IMG/VR virus record: IMGVR_UViG_3300025079_000008 | Coordinates: 1-40,180 of that record | Origin: a virus | DNA: 40,180 bases | Strand: one strand, 5' to 3' | Shown here: in pieces, positions 21,704-29,101 of the stretch | Layout: every line of letters begins with the position of its first letter | How positions within the stretch are numbered: position 1 is the first letter of the stretch | Program-made: the position numbers and the translations under genes | The notes under the pieces: generated by a model | The model's database searches: none | Seen by the model: only the letters and a program-made list of their open reading frames with translations | Told to the model about the DNA's origin: nothing

Positions 21704-23491
21704 TCAATCGAGTAGCAATGTCTCGGAATTAGATAGAGCGTTAGATAAACTTTTAATTGTTGTTCGGTGGTAGGGTCTCGCAAGATCCTCCTTATCTGAA
21801 GGATCCACGGCAACCAAACCTAACCGCTGGCGAGCACAATCCAAAGCTAGAAACGCTGCATCTGCAAGGTCTGGGCTCCTTCCAAACCTAGATTTGAACT
21901 CTGGTTTCGATTCGATCTTCATACGGAGAGTCCCGCTTTTGACCATATCATAATTCCTAGCAGTCATTTCTTGAGCCAGCTCGGAATCAATCCCAAAGAT
22001 TTGTTTCGTCCGCATCAATTCTTTTCCCACAAACCACAACTCGGACACGCGATTAACATACAACTCTGCCCCTATTTTAGAACTGTTCGCGCTAACACGT
22101 TTGTCGCTCGCCTTACCACCAAAGGAAATACGCATAAACTTGTTTGACCATTCCCCAGCCAACACATCACAGAATGGAGCGCCCGCACCCGTGGCATCAA
22201 CACTTAGGTTTTCTGGCAAAACGCCATGCTTTTTACATTCTTTCTGAACCTGAGCAACTATTTGGTAGGTTCTTGGAACAGCCTTATTGGTGGCGTCGTC
22301 ATTTAAATGGATGGCTTTCCCAAACTCTATAACATACTGACCCGTAGTGTCATAACCACATTGAGCTAAAAAAAGCACTGTGCGATCCCCCCCATTCGTG
22401 AAGCTAGGGTCGAGGCCCGCGAGATTTATGGTATTTCCCTGCCAGTTTACTTTCCCCAAAGAACCGGAGGAGGTCAATTCGTTTTCAGAATAAATGCCTG
22501 TAGTCTCATCACTGTCAAAGAACACCGCTCGGACCATTCGCATATACCCACGACTCTCAACACCCAACAATGCTTTGTCTTCGTCAAGTTTTTCTTGGGT
22601 AGGTAGCCAAGGGTATATGACTTCTCCCGCTACAATGTTTGGTGATCTCTCCCCGTCTAATCGAATATATTTCCCATGCCATTTAGTTTCCCATTCGTCG
22701 GCAGTATTTGTATCGACACTATCCCAACCATCTTTTGGAGTGGACCAAATCCCAAACGCATCAAATCTTGAGTTGGGGTTACTCATCCCGATCATTTGGA
22801 ATGAGGGGTTTTTAGACAAATTCGTAAGGCCCGCATTCAAAATAGCTTCCGACAATTCTGATAATTCGTCTCCTAAAAGTATCACCCTCGATTGTTTCAA
22901 ACCAATGAATTTCCCAACTGCCTCTTTAGTTTTACTCTTTTCCGCAGAGATCAAAGACAACCCCGCCCTTTCAATGAGTGTTCCTTTCTCATTAACGTAA
23001 GATGCACTACCAATTGAATCTCGAATCCTGATTGGTGCACCATCAATCACGGTTAGGAGAGCCATCACACTGCCCCAGATTCGTTTACGAGCTTCACGGA
23101 GCGTGGTTGAAGTCATCAGAACAAGCGTGTCTTGCGGTTGAGATAGCCAGTTCACTATGCCCCAAGCAGCCATAATATGAGATTTTCCTGATGAAGCACT
23201 CCCCCCGATTGCGAGGTATTTGTTTTCGAGTGCTGCTTTAATCATCAGCTCCGCCCAAGGGTGCCGAACGCACAGTTTGTCTGGCAAGTCCGAGTGATTC
23301 CACAACTCATCGCAGATCCTCCAAAAGTAATATTCCTTGGCTGCGACAGATTCATGGTTAGCGAATCCATAGAGGAGTGCGGTTATCAGACTAGTGGGAG
23401 GTAGTTGGAAACCACCCACATCCATCTTCTTTGTTTTTGGATCTATTCTAGGCTCCAGTAACTGCTTGCCCCTAGTGTCATTTAACGCCAT
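21704..23491 (-). CDS. terL: Large terminase subunit (TerL)
   Basis: A 595-residue packaging motor. The N-terminal ATPase has Walker A GSASSGKS (97-104) and Walker B VILLGDEL (D208, E209). The C-terminal RNase H-fold nuclease has acidic residues in LAGLDPSFT (D361), SVDATGAG (D432) and SPDLADAAFLA (D541/D544). It cuts concatemeric DNA and pumps it into the procapsid. It starts MALNDTRGKQLLEPRIDPKT with an AT-rich leader (TATTAATAAATT) and no purine-rich site. It diverges from the TerS-like gene with 17 bp between the two starts, so its promoter must lie inside that gene's coding sequence. The next gene downstream begins 31 bp later. Confidence 0.92.
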   Translation of the reverse strand: MALNDTRGKQLLEPRIDPKTKKMDVGGFQLPPTSLITALLYGFANHESVAAKEYYFWRICDELWNHSDLPDKLCVRHPWAELMIKAALENKYLAIGGSASSGKSHIMAAWGIVNWLSQPQDTLVLMTSTTLREARKRIWGSVMALLTVIDGAPIRIRDSIGSASYVNEKGTLIERAGLSLISAEKSKTKEAVGKFIGLKQSRVILLGDELSELSEAILNAGLTNLSKNPSFQMIGMSNPNSRFDAFGIWSTPKDGWDSVDTNTADEWETKWHGKYIRLDGERSPNIVAGEVIYPWLPTQEKLDEDKALLGVESRGYMRMVRAVFFDSDETTGIYSENELTSSGSLGKVNWQGNTINLAGLDPSFTNGGDRTVLFLAQCGYDTTGQYVIEFGKAIHLNDDATNKAVPRTYQIVAQVQKECKKHGVLPENLSVDATGAGAPFCDVLAGEWSNKFMRISFGGKASDKRVSANSSKIGAELYVNRVSELWFVGKELMRTKQIFGIDSELAQEMTARNYDMVKSGTLRMKIESKPEFKSRFGRSPDLADAAFLALDCARQRLGLVAVDPSDKEDLARPYHRTTIKSLSNALSNSETLLLD

Positions 23492-23508
23492 AATTTATTA
23501 ATAATACG

Positions 23509-24078
23509 ATGAGTTTCAAACCAAATCAAGACATTCAGGATCGAGCTGTCGAGCTATATAACCTTGATTGGAAAACTACGTCTATTGCAAAAGAGCTAGA
23601 TGTCCATCCGGCTACTGTTCGGCGGTGGTTTAAAAAGCGTGGTGTGCCTGCCAGAAAACAAGGGCTTGTTGCCCCAGAAAAAACAGAGCCTGTGGATAAG
23701 TTGGGGGAGGACATAGAAAACAACTTAGATAATATGACTGATGAGGCGATTCTTAGGGCCAAGCACGATGCTCGGGTAGAAGAAGATGAATCGATGTTAG
23801 AGATTGCTGAGTCGCAAAGTAGTCCGGCAGAAAAATACCAGCATTATATTGCCGCCGCAGGAATTAAATTACTCCGCGACAGTATGAAAAATCTTAAAGG
23901 TCCCAAGACCGTCCGTGAGTTATCGGAACTGGATCAGTTAATTAGGAGAAATTTAGGATTAAATTCTAAAACGGGTGGGGGCGCAAGCAAAATGCAAATC
24001 GATATATCTATATTGAACAATAAAAAAGCAGATCGGGGTAAGGGAACTATCGTAGATATTGAACCAAATGATCAATGA
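23509..24078 (+). CDS. Small terminase subunit-like HTH protein (TerS candidate)
   Basis: A 189-residue protein. The N-terminal HTH spans about residues 10-48 (RAVELYNLDWKTTSIAKELD then VHPATVRRWFKKRG), of resolvase/HTH_23 type. A helical middle (SPAEKYQHYIAAAGIKLLRD) and a C-terminal beta/charged tail follow. This order (DNA-binding head, oligomerisation helices, tail) is that of many TerS proteins, and it is adjacent to TerL, though on the opposite strand. A regulator cannot be excluded. The next gene overlaps by 11 nt (ATGATCAATGA). Confidence 0.6.
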   Translation: MSFKPNQDIQDRAVELYNLDWKTTSIAKELDVHPATVRRWFKKRGVPARKQGLVAPEKTEPVDKLGEDIENNLDNMTDEAILRAKHDARVEEDESMLEIAESQSSPAEKYQHYIAAAGIKLLRDSMKNLKGPKTVRELSELDQLIRRNLGLNSKTGGGASKMQIDISILNNKKADRGKGTIVDIEPNDQ

Positions 24079-24418
24079 TTTTAGCGGATTTACAGGAGAT
24101 TATGACTCCGATAGCGACGACTACCTTAATCGAAGTAATAATCTAACAGATCTTAAATATACTTCCGAGCCTATAACAGATGACTCATTCGCTGAAGTAA
24201 TCTTTTTTAGTATGTTTGAAAATGCCCTCCTCGGAGTTGTTGAGCACGCAAACGGATCCCCCTCTGCCTGCTACTCTCAAGCTGCCAGTATTGAGATTTT
24301 AAAGCAGGAGCAGGGGCTTTCCGAAGAAGCTGCGAAGATAGCATTGAACCAATTAATTACCACAGACTTGGGGCCTTCCTCCCCCTGTTTTCTAGATACA
24401 TCTATTGTTACAGAATGA
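24068..24418 (+). CDS. Hypothetical acidic protein, 116 aa
   Basis: I use the ATG at 24068 (MINDFSGFTGDYDSDSDDYL), which overlaps the previous gene by 11 nt; a TTG at 24059 would add three residues. The N-terminus is acidic and probably disordered. The rest is helical (SFAEVIFFSMFENALLGVVE, then EILKQEQGLSEEAAKIALNQ). No family recognised. Its stop overlaps the next start by ATGA. Confidence 0.6.
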   Translation: MINDFSGFTGDYDSDSDDYLNRSNNLTDLKYTSEPITDDSFAEVIFFSMFENALLGVVEHANGSPSACYSQAASIEILKQEQGLSEEAAKIALNQLITTDLGPSSPCFLDTSIVTE

Positions 24419-24648
24419 ATTTATTCATAGACAGAAAACTTGTTAAGAACCCTAAAGTTCTAATACGTAAAGACGACCCTCGAAAAAATGATTTTCATTT
24501 TGAAGTAAAAAAACTTACAGGGTTGTTTTATCGTGTTAACCCCTCCAATGCGAAAGAAGTTTTTTTTATTCAAGCATTGCCAAAAAATGTGTTTGTATAC
24601 GTGCCCGAAGAAGGGGATGGTTTAATACTAACACTTAACTTATTTTGA
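24415..24648 (+). CDS. Hypothetical beta-rich protein, 77 aa
   Basis: A 77-residue protein, MNLFIDRKLVKNPKVLIRKD, with regularly alternating strands (HFEVKKLTGLFYRVN, EVFFIQALPKNVFVYVP) and the last strand LILTLNLF. It is coupled to the previous gene (ATGA) and to the following resolvase (TTGA overlap). No family recognised. Confidence 0.6.
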   Translation: MNLFIDRKLVKNPKVLIRKDDPRKNDFHFEVKKLTGLFYRVNPSNAKEVFFIQALPKNVFVYVPEEGDGLILTLNLF

Positions 24649-25127
24649 TTGTAGGAGTTGATAACGGATTGGATGGCGGGCTTTGTGCTGTCTCAACAGA
24701 TGGGTTGGTCATAGACAAAATGGTGATGCCGACTAAATGGGTCTGTAAGAAACGAGAGATTGACACAACGGTTATAAAGAAATGGCTATTGTTTCTCAAT
24801 ACTCCTTTCCTACTTGCGGTTGAAGAACCCCTAGCCCATGCCCGCAGTTCTCAAGCCGTTAGATCGATGGCGCTTAGTTTTGGCAAACTGTGTGGTATGG
24901 CTGAGACCAGTGACTTTTCTATGTGTCGCGTAAGCGTTCATAAATGGCAAAAACAAATTTTAGGTTTTGTCCCCAAAGGAAAAACAAAAGAAGTGGCTCT
25001 ACACAGGGCGCAGCAGCTAGCTCCAAAGGAGTGCTGGATAAAAAATAAACGGTGTCGTGTTGCTCACGATGGTATGGTGGATGCCTTCTTGATTGCTACG
25101 TATATTTTGAATACACAAAAAAATTGA
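24645..25127 (+). CDS. RuvC-like Holliday junction resolvase
   Basis: A 160-residue RNase H-fold nuclease. The first acidic residue is in IVGVDNGLDGG (D6), the second in LLAVEEPLAHARSSQAVRSM (E60), and the last in RVAHDGMVDAFLIA (D142, D146). This is the D..E..D order of RuvC-type resolvases, and the length is close to RuvC. It would resolve branched DNA before packaging. The start is the TTG at 24645, in a TTGA overlap with the previous stop; an ATG would leave the first strand untranslated. It sits in the replication block next to a second nuclease. Confidence 0.85.
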   Translation: MIVGVDNGLDGGLCAVSTDGLVIDKMVMPTKWVCKKREIDTTVIKKWLLFLNTPFLLAVEEPLAHARSSQAVRSMALSFGKLCGMAETSDFSMCRVSVHKWQKQILGFVPKGKTKEVALHRAQQLAPKECWIKNKRCRVAHDGMVDAFLIATYILNTQKN

Positions 25128-25135
25128 AAAATAAG

Positions 25136-25163
25136 TTGACGGGTTTTTCGCGGTGTATATCGT
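25136..25163 (+). promoter_or_regulatory. Possible sigma70-type promoter
   Basis: TTGACG (25136-25141) is followed after 16 bp by TATCGT (25158-25163), seven bases before the ATG at 25171. A perfect palindrome GTCGCGAC (25162-25169) overlaps the end and could be an operator. If real, the message would begin at or beside the start codon, so it would be almost leaderless. The -10 match is weak. Confidence 0.3.
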
Positions 25164-25170
25164 CGCGACC

Positions 25171-26292
25171 ATGACTCAAACACCAAACCATTCTGATAGG
25201 GGGCACGCCGAGTTTTCTCCCTCGGCTTTAAAATACTCTGCTGGCTGTGCCGGATATCAAGGCAGAGACGGGACTTCTGCGGCAGCGGAAATGGGCACAA
25301 GAATCCATGAGGCGATTGAAATACTAGATCCCTCAAACCTCCAATCAGAGCAAGAGGTAAGCATTTATAATGAGATAGTTTCTGATCAGGATGAGTATCT
25401 AAAAAACTACAAACATAATCGTAGAGTAACGGAAGAGCAGGCGGAGATCCAATTAGATGTCGCTTTAAATGGAACCAGCACATATGGCACCTGCGATTAC
25501 TTGGTTATCTTTGATAATGTAGATGCCTGCCTTATAGATTATAAAACAGGAATATCTTTAATTGATTCTCCTGAAAACAATTACCAAGCTAAAGCCTACA
25601 CCACAGGCGTTTTTCAAAAATACCCTGAATTAGCTAGCGTAGACTTTGTATTTTTTGTTCCGCAAAGGAATGAGATTTTATCCCATGTATTTTATCGGGA
25701 GGATATGGAGGAGTTAGTTGAAGAACTATCCAAAGTTATCCTGAGGGCAGAAAAAGTCAGACCTAAATGGGAGGATGGGACGCCTTCATTAGACGAACTA
25801 TCCCCAAATGTTAACTGTAGGTTTTGCAGATATGAAGATGTCTGCCCATCTCTTGGAGGCATTGTTGTGGAAGTTGCTAAGAAGATTGATCCAATGCTTC
25901 CTGATGTTGACTTGGATGAAGTTGATGACCCCGATGTTATTGAAAAACTATGGACTGTTCAAAAAATTGTAACTAACTGGGCAGACAGATTTAAAAAGCG
26001 GGCCGTTAAGCTCGCTCAAGAGGGTATGGAATTTCCTAATCTTACTTTAAAAACAATGTCCGGAAGGAAGACAGTTGTAGATAGACTAAAATTTTTAGAG
26101 ATTGCCGAAGCGCATGGCCTATCTGTTGACGACGTATTAAATGAAGTGAGCCTGCCCCTAGCAAAGATTAGTTCTGCTATAGGGGCTAAAGCAGAGAAGG
26201 GGCAAAAGAAAGCCGCTAGCGCACAATTTTCAGAAGCCTGCGACGCCGCAGGAATAGTAGAAAAATCATCTCCACGATATACATTATCGTAG
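25171..26292 (+). CDS. Cas4/AddB-like PD-(D/E)XK nuclease with Fe-S cysteines (DUF2800-type)
   Basis: A 373-residue nuclease. Motifs in order: SALKYSAGCAG (first Cys), GTRIHEAIE, the metal-binding GTCDYLVIF and DACLIDYKTG (D and K of the PD-(D/E)XK core), NYQAKAYTTG, and a C-terminal C-x2-C-x5-C (CRFCRYEDVC). A first Cys plus a late triplet is the 4Fe-4S arrangement of Cas4 and AddB nucleases and of phage DUF2800 proteins. It likely makes or trims ends in recombination. I choose the ATG at 25171 (MTQTPNHSDRGHAEFSPSAL); a GTG at 25153 lies further upstream. It precedes an SSB candidate. Confidence 0.8.
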   Translation: MTQTPNHSDRGHAEFSPSALKYSAGCAGYQGRDGTSAAAEMGTRIHEAIEILDPSNLQSEQEVSIYNEIVSDQDEYLKNYKHNRRVTEEQAEIQLDVALNGTSTYGTCDYLVIFDNVDACLIDYKTGISLIDSPENNYQAKAYTTGVFQKYPELASVDFVFFVPQRNEILSHVFYREDMEELVEELSKVILRAEKVRPKWEDGTPSLDELSPNVNCRFCRYEDVCPSLGGIVVEVAKKIDPMLPDVDLDEVDDPDVIEKLWTVQKIVTNWADRFKKRAVKLAQEGMEFPNLTLKTMSGRKTVVDRLKFLEIAEAHGLSVDDVLNEVSLPLAKISSAIGAKAEKGQKKAASAQFSEACDAAGIVEKSSPRYTLS

Positions 26293-26300
26293 AGAGTAAA

Positions 26301-26338
26301 CAAGAAACAGAAAAACAGAAAAACAGAAAAACAAAACC
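26301..26338 (+). repeat. A-rich tandem leader before the SSB candidate
   Basis: The 47-bp gap between the nuclease and the next gene ends with about three tandem copies of the 8-mer CAGAAAAA and then CAAAACC directly in front of the ATG. There is no purine-rich ribosome site. An unstructured A-rich leader could promote ribosomal protein S1-dependent initiation and high expression, which would suit an SSB; this is inference. Confidence 0.5.
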
Positions 26339-26989
26339 ATGAGCAATAAATTAGCTAAAGCAGAAAACACGGCACTAAGTGTAAACGCATTCAGTGCCAA
26401 CATCGACAGTAACGACATCGACATCCCAAGGATTAATGTAGTTCAAAAAACCTCAGATATCTATGGACCGGACGGGGAGCCCGCCCCCTATGGATCTTTA
26501 GTAATCGATAAGACTTATATCTTAGCCAAGCCCGAGACTGATGTCCGGTGCGTCCCGTTAATTGCATCTAAAGCTTGGAGAGAAGAAATTCCTTTTGACT
26601 CAGATGAAGTTCCTAGGATTGCAAATAGTGATGAAGAGCGTAAAGACCTAGAGTCTGATTCAGATTATAAGTTTATTGAATTTGCGGAAATTACACTCCT
26701 ATTTAAAGGGGGTCATATTGATCCAGAGATGTTTCCCCTACCTATTGGAAAAGACTACTACGCAATTGGCCGGATTAATACCGCTAAAGATGCCTATAGG
26801 CAGACCTTTAAACGGCTGTATACCTTTGCAACTTTTAACAAGAATACGCCCCTCCACACAAGAGAGTGGAATTTTAAGTCTACTCTGATTAGTCGTGGTA
26901 AGTATTCTTGGTATGCCCCTATGCTAGGGGTATCTGCGGATGACTCTTCAAAAGACGTAGTAGACTTTGTAGAAGGGTTTTTAGTATGA
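26339..26989 (+). CDS. Single-stranded DNA-binding protein candidate, 216 aa
   Basis: A 216-residue acidic protein beginning MSNKLAKAENTALSVNAFSA. Its core DIPRINVVQKTSDIYGPDGE then APYGSLVIDKTYILA resembles phage proteins of the replication module that bind ssDNA, and it has a beta-rich body and an acidic C-terminus ending VVDFVEGFLV. Position is the main argument: many phages carry nuclease (DUF2800), SSB (DUF2815), family A polymerase and primase-helicase in this order. I see no signature residue that proves DNA binding. Confidence 0.45.
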   Translation: MSNKLAKAENTALSVNAFSANIDSNDIDIPRINVVQKTSDIYGPDGEPAPYGSLVIDKTYILAKPETDVRCVPLIASKAWREEIPFDSDEVPRIANSDEERKDLESDSDYKFIEFAEITLLFKGGHIDPEMFPLPIGKDYYAIGRINTAKDAYRQTFKRLYTFATFNKNTPLHTREWNFKSTLISRGKYSWYAPMLGVSADDSSKDVVDFVEGFLV

Positions 26990-27183
26990 AGCTAGAAAGA
27001 CGAACTGTCATTCAGACAGAGATTAATCAGTTAGAAGAGAATCAGAAAAAGCTACGTGAGGTTGTCTCACAAACAGAAATAGCTATTCAAGCCAACGATA
27101 TACTTATCGAAGGTCTTAATGAGAATCTCGCAAGCTTACCAGAGCAACTTGAAATAGTGGCCCCCACTAATACGGTTGATTAA
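26986..27183 (+). CDS. Coiled-coil protein, 65 aa
   Basis: A 65-residue protein (MKLERRTVIQTEINQLEENQ) that is a single long helix with heptad periodicity through QKKLREVVSQTEIAIQANDI, ending in a short loose tail. It overlaps the previous stop by ATGA. It may be a partner or oligomerisation subunit for the SSB candidate, but this is not shown. Its stop TAA overlaps an ATG (TAATG) that opens the possible leader peptide at 27183. Confidence 0.6.
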   Translation: MKLERRTVIQTEINQLEENQKKLREVVSQTEIAIQANDILIEGLNENLASLPEQLEIVAPTNTVD

Positions 27184-27257
27184 TGTGCTTTGGTATTGCG
27201 GCGGCGGCAATGGATCTAGTCATTGTCCGCTGGTTAGAATCATCGCCATTAGGGTAA
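27183..27257 (+). CDS. Possible leader peptide, 24 aa
   Basis: A 24-codon frame, MCFGIAAAAMDLVIVRWLES plus SPLG, begins in a TAATG overlap with the previous stop and ends 12 bases before the alternative hairpins in front of the DNA polymerase. The DNA also forms a hairpin, GCGGCAATG against CATTG.CCGC, within it. Size, coupling and position suit a regulatory leader peptide, but a frame this short can occur by chance. Confidence 0.3.
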   Translation: MCFGIAAAAMDLVIVRWLESSPLG

Positions 27258-27268
27258 TCGCATAAAAG

Positions 27269-27309
27269 CCCTTAACAGCTCCACCTTTTTCTTATTAAGG
27301 GGTGGAGCT
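27269..27309 (+). promoter_or_regulatory. Mutually exclusive hairpins before the DNA polymerase
   Basis: Two exact pairings interleave. CCCTTAA (27269-27275) pairs with TTAAGGG (27295-27301), and AGCTCCACC (27277-27285) pairs with GGTGGAGCT (27301-27309). The arms alternate and share base 27301, and with no base between the 3' arms a pseudoknot would be strained, so the two stems most likely exclude each other. The polymerase ATG is 13 bases downstream at 27323. No U-tract follows, so control of translation or RNA processing is more likely than classical termination. Confidence 0.6.
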
Positions 27310-27322
27310 AAATTTTACTTAT

Positions 27323-29101
27323 ATGAAAACTTTTGCTTTAGATTTTGAAAGCTACTACGACAAAGTATGTAGCATACGTATATTAGGCCCTCTCGGTTAT
27401 TTTGGGCACCCCGACTTTGACGCATATATGGTATCAGTCGTTGGTGACGACGGGACAAATTTTGTCGGCCACCCCAAAGATTTTGATTGGTCTTTGCTAG
27501 ACGGAAATGTTGTGTTATCCCACAACGCGTCTTTTGACGAAACCCTATACTTGTTTGGGGTTAAACAAAAATGGTGGGACTTATGCTCCCCCGCTGAATG
27601 GCATTGCACGGCAGACTTAGTCGCTTATTGTAGGCTACCCAGATCTCTTAAGGGATCTACTGCGGAGATGTTCGACCTCAAAGTTGATAAGAGCACTCGT
27701 GACAATATGTCAGGAAAAAAATGGGAGGATATGCCCGAGGACTTTAAAAAAGAAGTTACGGAATACGCCTTAAAAGATAGTGAGCTTTGTTTAAAATTGT
27801 GGGAGGCACTCAGTGATCAGTGGCCTGAAACTGAGCGCAGAATAAGCACGGTGAATCGGAGGATCGTTCAAACAGGTATTCCGATAGATGTATCCCTTCT
27901 AGAGAAATCTTTGGTCATAATTAAACAGGCTTTGTTTGAAGCAGAAGAAAATATTCCTTGGATTGGGGATCGTCCGCTTCTAAGTAGAAATGCCTTCGAT
28001 GATCAATGCCGTTTAGTTGGGCTTATACCACCGACGAGCCTCGCAGAGAGTGATGAGGACGCGCAGAAGTGGTTAGAAACAAATTCCCCTAACCATAAGT
28101 GGATCAGGGCCGTTAAAGATTGGCGTCGTATTAATGCTCTCAAGAAAAAACTCGAGTCTTTTGATTACGCGACCATGCCAGACCAAAGGTTTTATGGGGG
28201 GTGTATGTATTTTGGGGCGCATACGGGAAGATTTAGTGGGTCAGGGGGCAATTTAAACTTACAAAACCTCCCTAGGAAAGATATGTTCGGAGTCAACCTA
28301 CGCCACATAATATGCCCCAGCAAAGGTAATAAGCTTGTTGTCGTGGACCTGTCTCAGATTGAAGTTCGGACTTTATGTTGGTTGGCGAAAGATAAGAAGA
28401 TGCTCAAAGAAATTGAAAACACGGCTGACATTTACGAAGCTTTTGCCGTTAGATTTCGCTTGTGGGACACTAAAGATGGCGAGCTTAAAAAAGAAAATTC
28501 TACACTCAGACACTCCGTAAAAGCTATGGTGCTTGGTTGTGGTTATGGCGCTGGCGGCGATAGGTTTGCCGCCATGGAGGGCATTGATGTAGGTCTCGCT
28601 ATGGGTCGAGTCACACTGTATCGAGAGAAAATGAAAAAGGTAGTCGCCTTGTGGCGAGAGTATAGTCGAGATATTTCTGGAGCCCACGAAGTTAGTAAAC
28701 AGTGCCCAACTAATTTTACGGTAGAACTCCCTAGTGGCCGAGTTTTGGACTATGGCAGAATCGGAATAGGCTTTGGGAAGTTGAAACGAAAAAAAGAATT
28801 TTTAGCTAAAGTTCCTCGAAACGGGCGCAAAGTGGATGTGCGACTTTGGGGCGGTCTTGTTGCTGAGAACGCTTCTCAAGCTTTAGCTAGAGACATTTTT
28901 TCAGACATGCTGCTGAGAGTCTATGATGCAGGACACAAAATAATTATGCACGTCCATGACGAAATAGTCGTTGAGACTCCTGATGAGGATGCCGAAAAAA
29001 CTTTATCCGATATTATTAATATAATGTCCTGCCCACCTGAGTGGATATCTGACATACCCCTTGCCGCCGAAGGTGAAATCTTAACACGCTACCAAAAATG
29101 A
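27323..29101 (+). CDS. polA: Family A DNA polymerase (PolA) with 3'-5' exonuclease
   Basis: A 592-residue replicative polymerase. The exonuclease domain has FALDFES (D7, E9), VVLSHNASFDE and YALKDSELC. The polymerase domain has LNLQNLPR, motif A VVVDLSQIEVRTL (D342), motif B RHSVKAMVLGCGYG (R396, K400, Y408) and motif C MHVHDEIVVE (H545, D546, E547). The residue equivalent to E. coli Phe762 is Leu404, a variant common in some environmental phages and linked in the literature to slower, more accurate synthesis. The 5'-3' exonuclease domain of bacterial Pol I is absent, as usual in phages. The start at 27323 lies behind alternative hairpins, and the primase-helicase overlaps the stop by ATGA. 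Confidence 0.93.
   Translation: MKTFALDFESYYDKVCSIRILGPLGYFGHPDFDAYMVSVVGDDGTNFVGHPKDFDWSLLDGNVVLSHNASFDETLYLFGVKQKWWDLCSPAEWHCTADLVAYCRLPRSLKGSTAEMFDLKVDKSTRDNMSGKKWEDMPEDFKKEVTEYALKDSELCLKLWEALSDQWPETERRISTVNRRIVQTGIPIDVSLLEKSLVIIKQALFEAEENIPWIGDRPLLSRNAFDDQCRLVGLIPPTSLAESDEDAQKWLETNSPNHKWIRAVKDWRRINALKKKLESFDYATMPDQRFYGGCMYFGAHTGRFSGSGGNLNLQNLPRKDMFGVNLRHIICPSKGNKLVVVDLSQIEVRTLCWLAKDKKMLKEIENTADIYEAFAVRFRLWDTKDGELKKENSTLRHSVKAMVLGCGYGAGGDRFAAMEGIDVGLAMGRVTLYREKMKKVVALWREYSRDISGAHEVSKQCPTNFTVELPSGRVLDYGRIGIGFGKLKRKKEFLAKVPRNGRKVDVRLWGGLVAENASQALARDIFSDMLLRVYDAGHKIIMHVHDEIVVETPDEDAEKTLSDIINIMSCPPEWISDIPLAAEGEILTRYQK

Noticed and set aside
21695-21707. Palindrome TTGACTATGTCAA at the end of the TerL gene
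   Set aside because: It overlaps the stop codon, is short and has no second copy at another gene start, so I do not call an operator.
27190-27250. tRNA-like pattern with a CTA loop (CAATG, GATCTAGT, CATTG) and TGGTTAGAATC
   Set aside because: The loop would have 8 bases, no T-stem pairs and there is no acceptor stem, so it is not a tRNA. The region is better read as a leader with hairpins.
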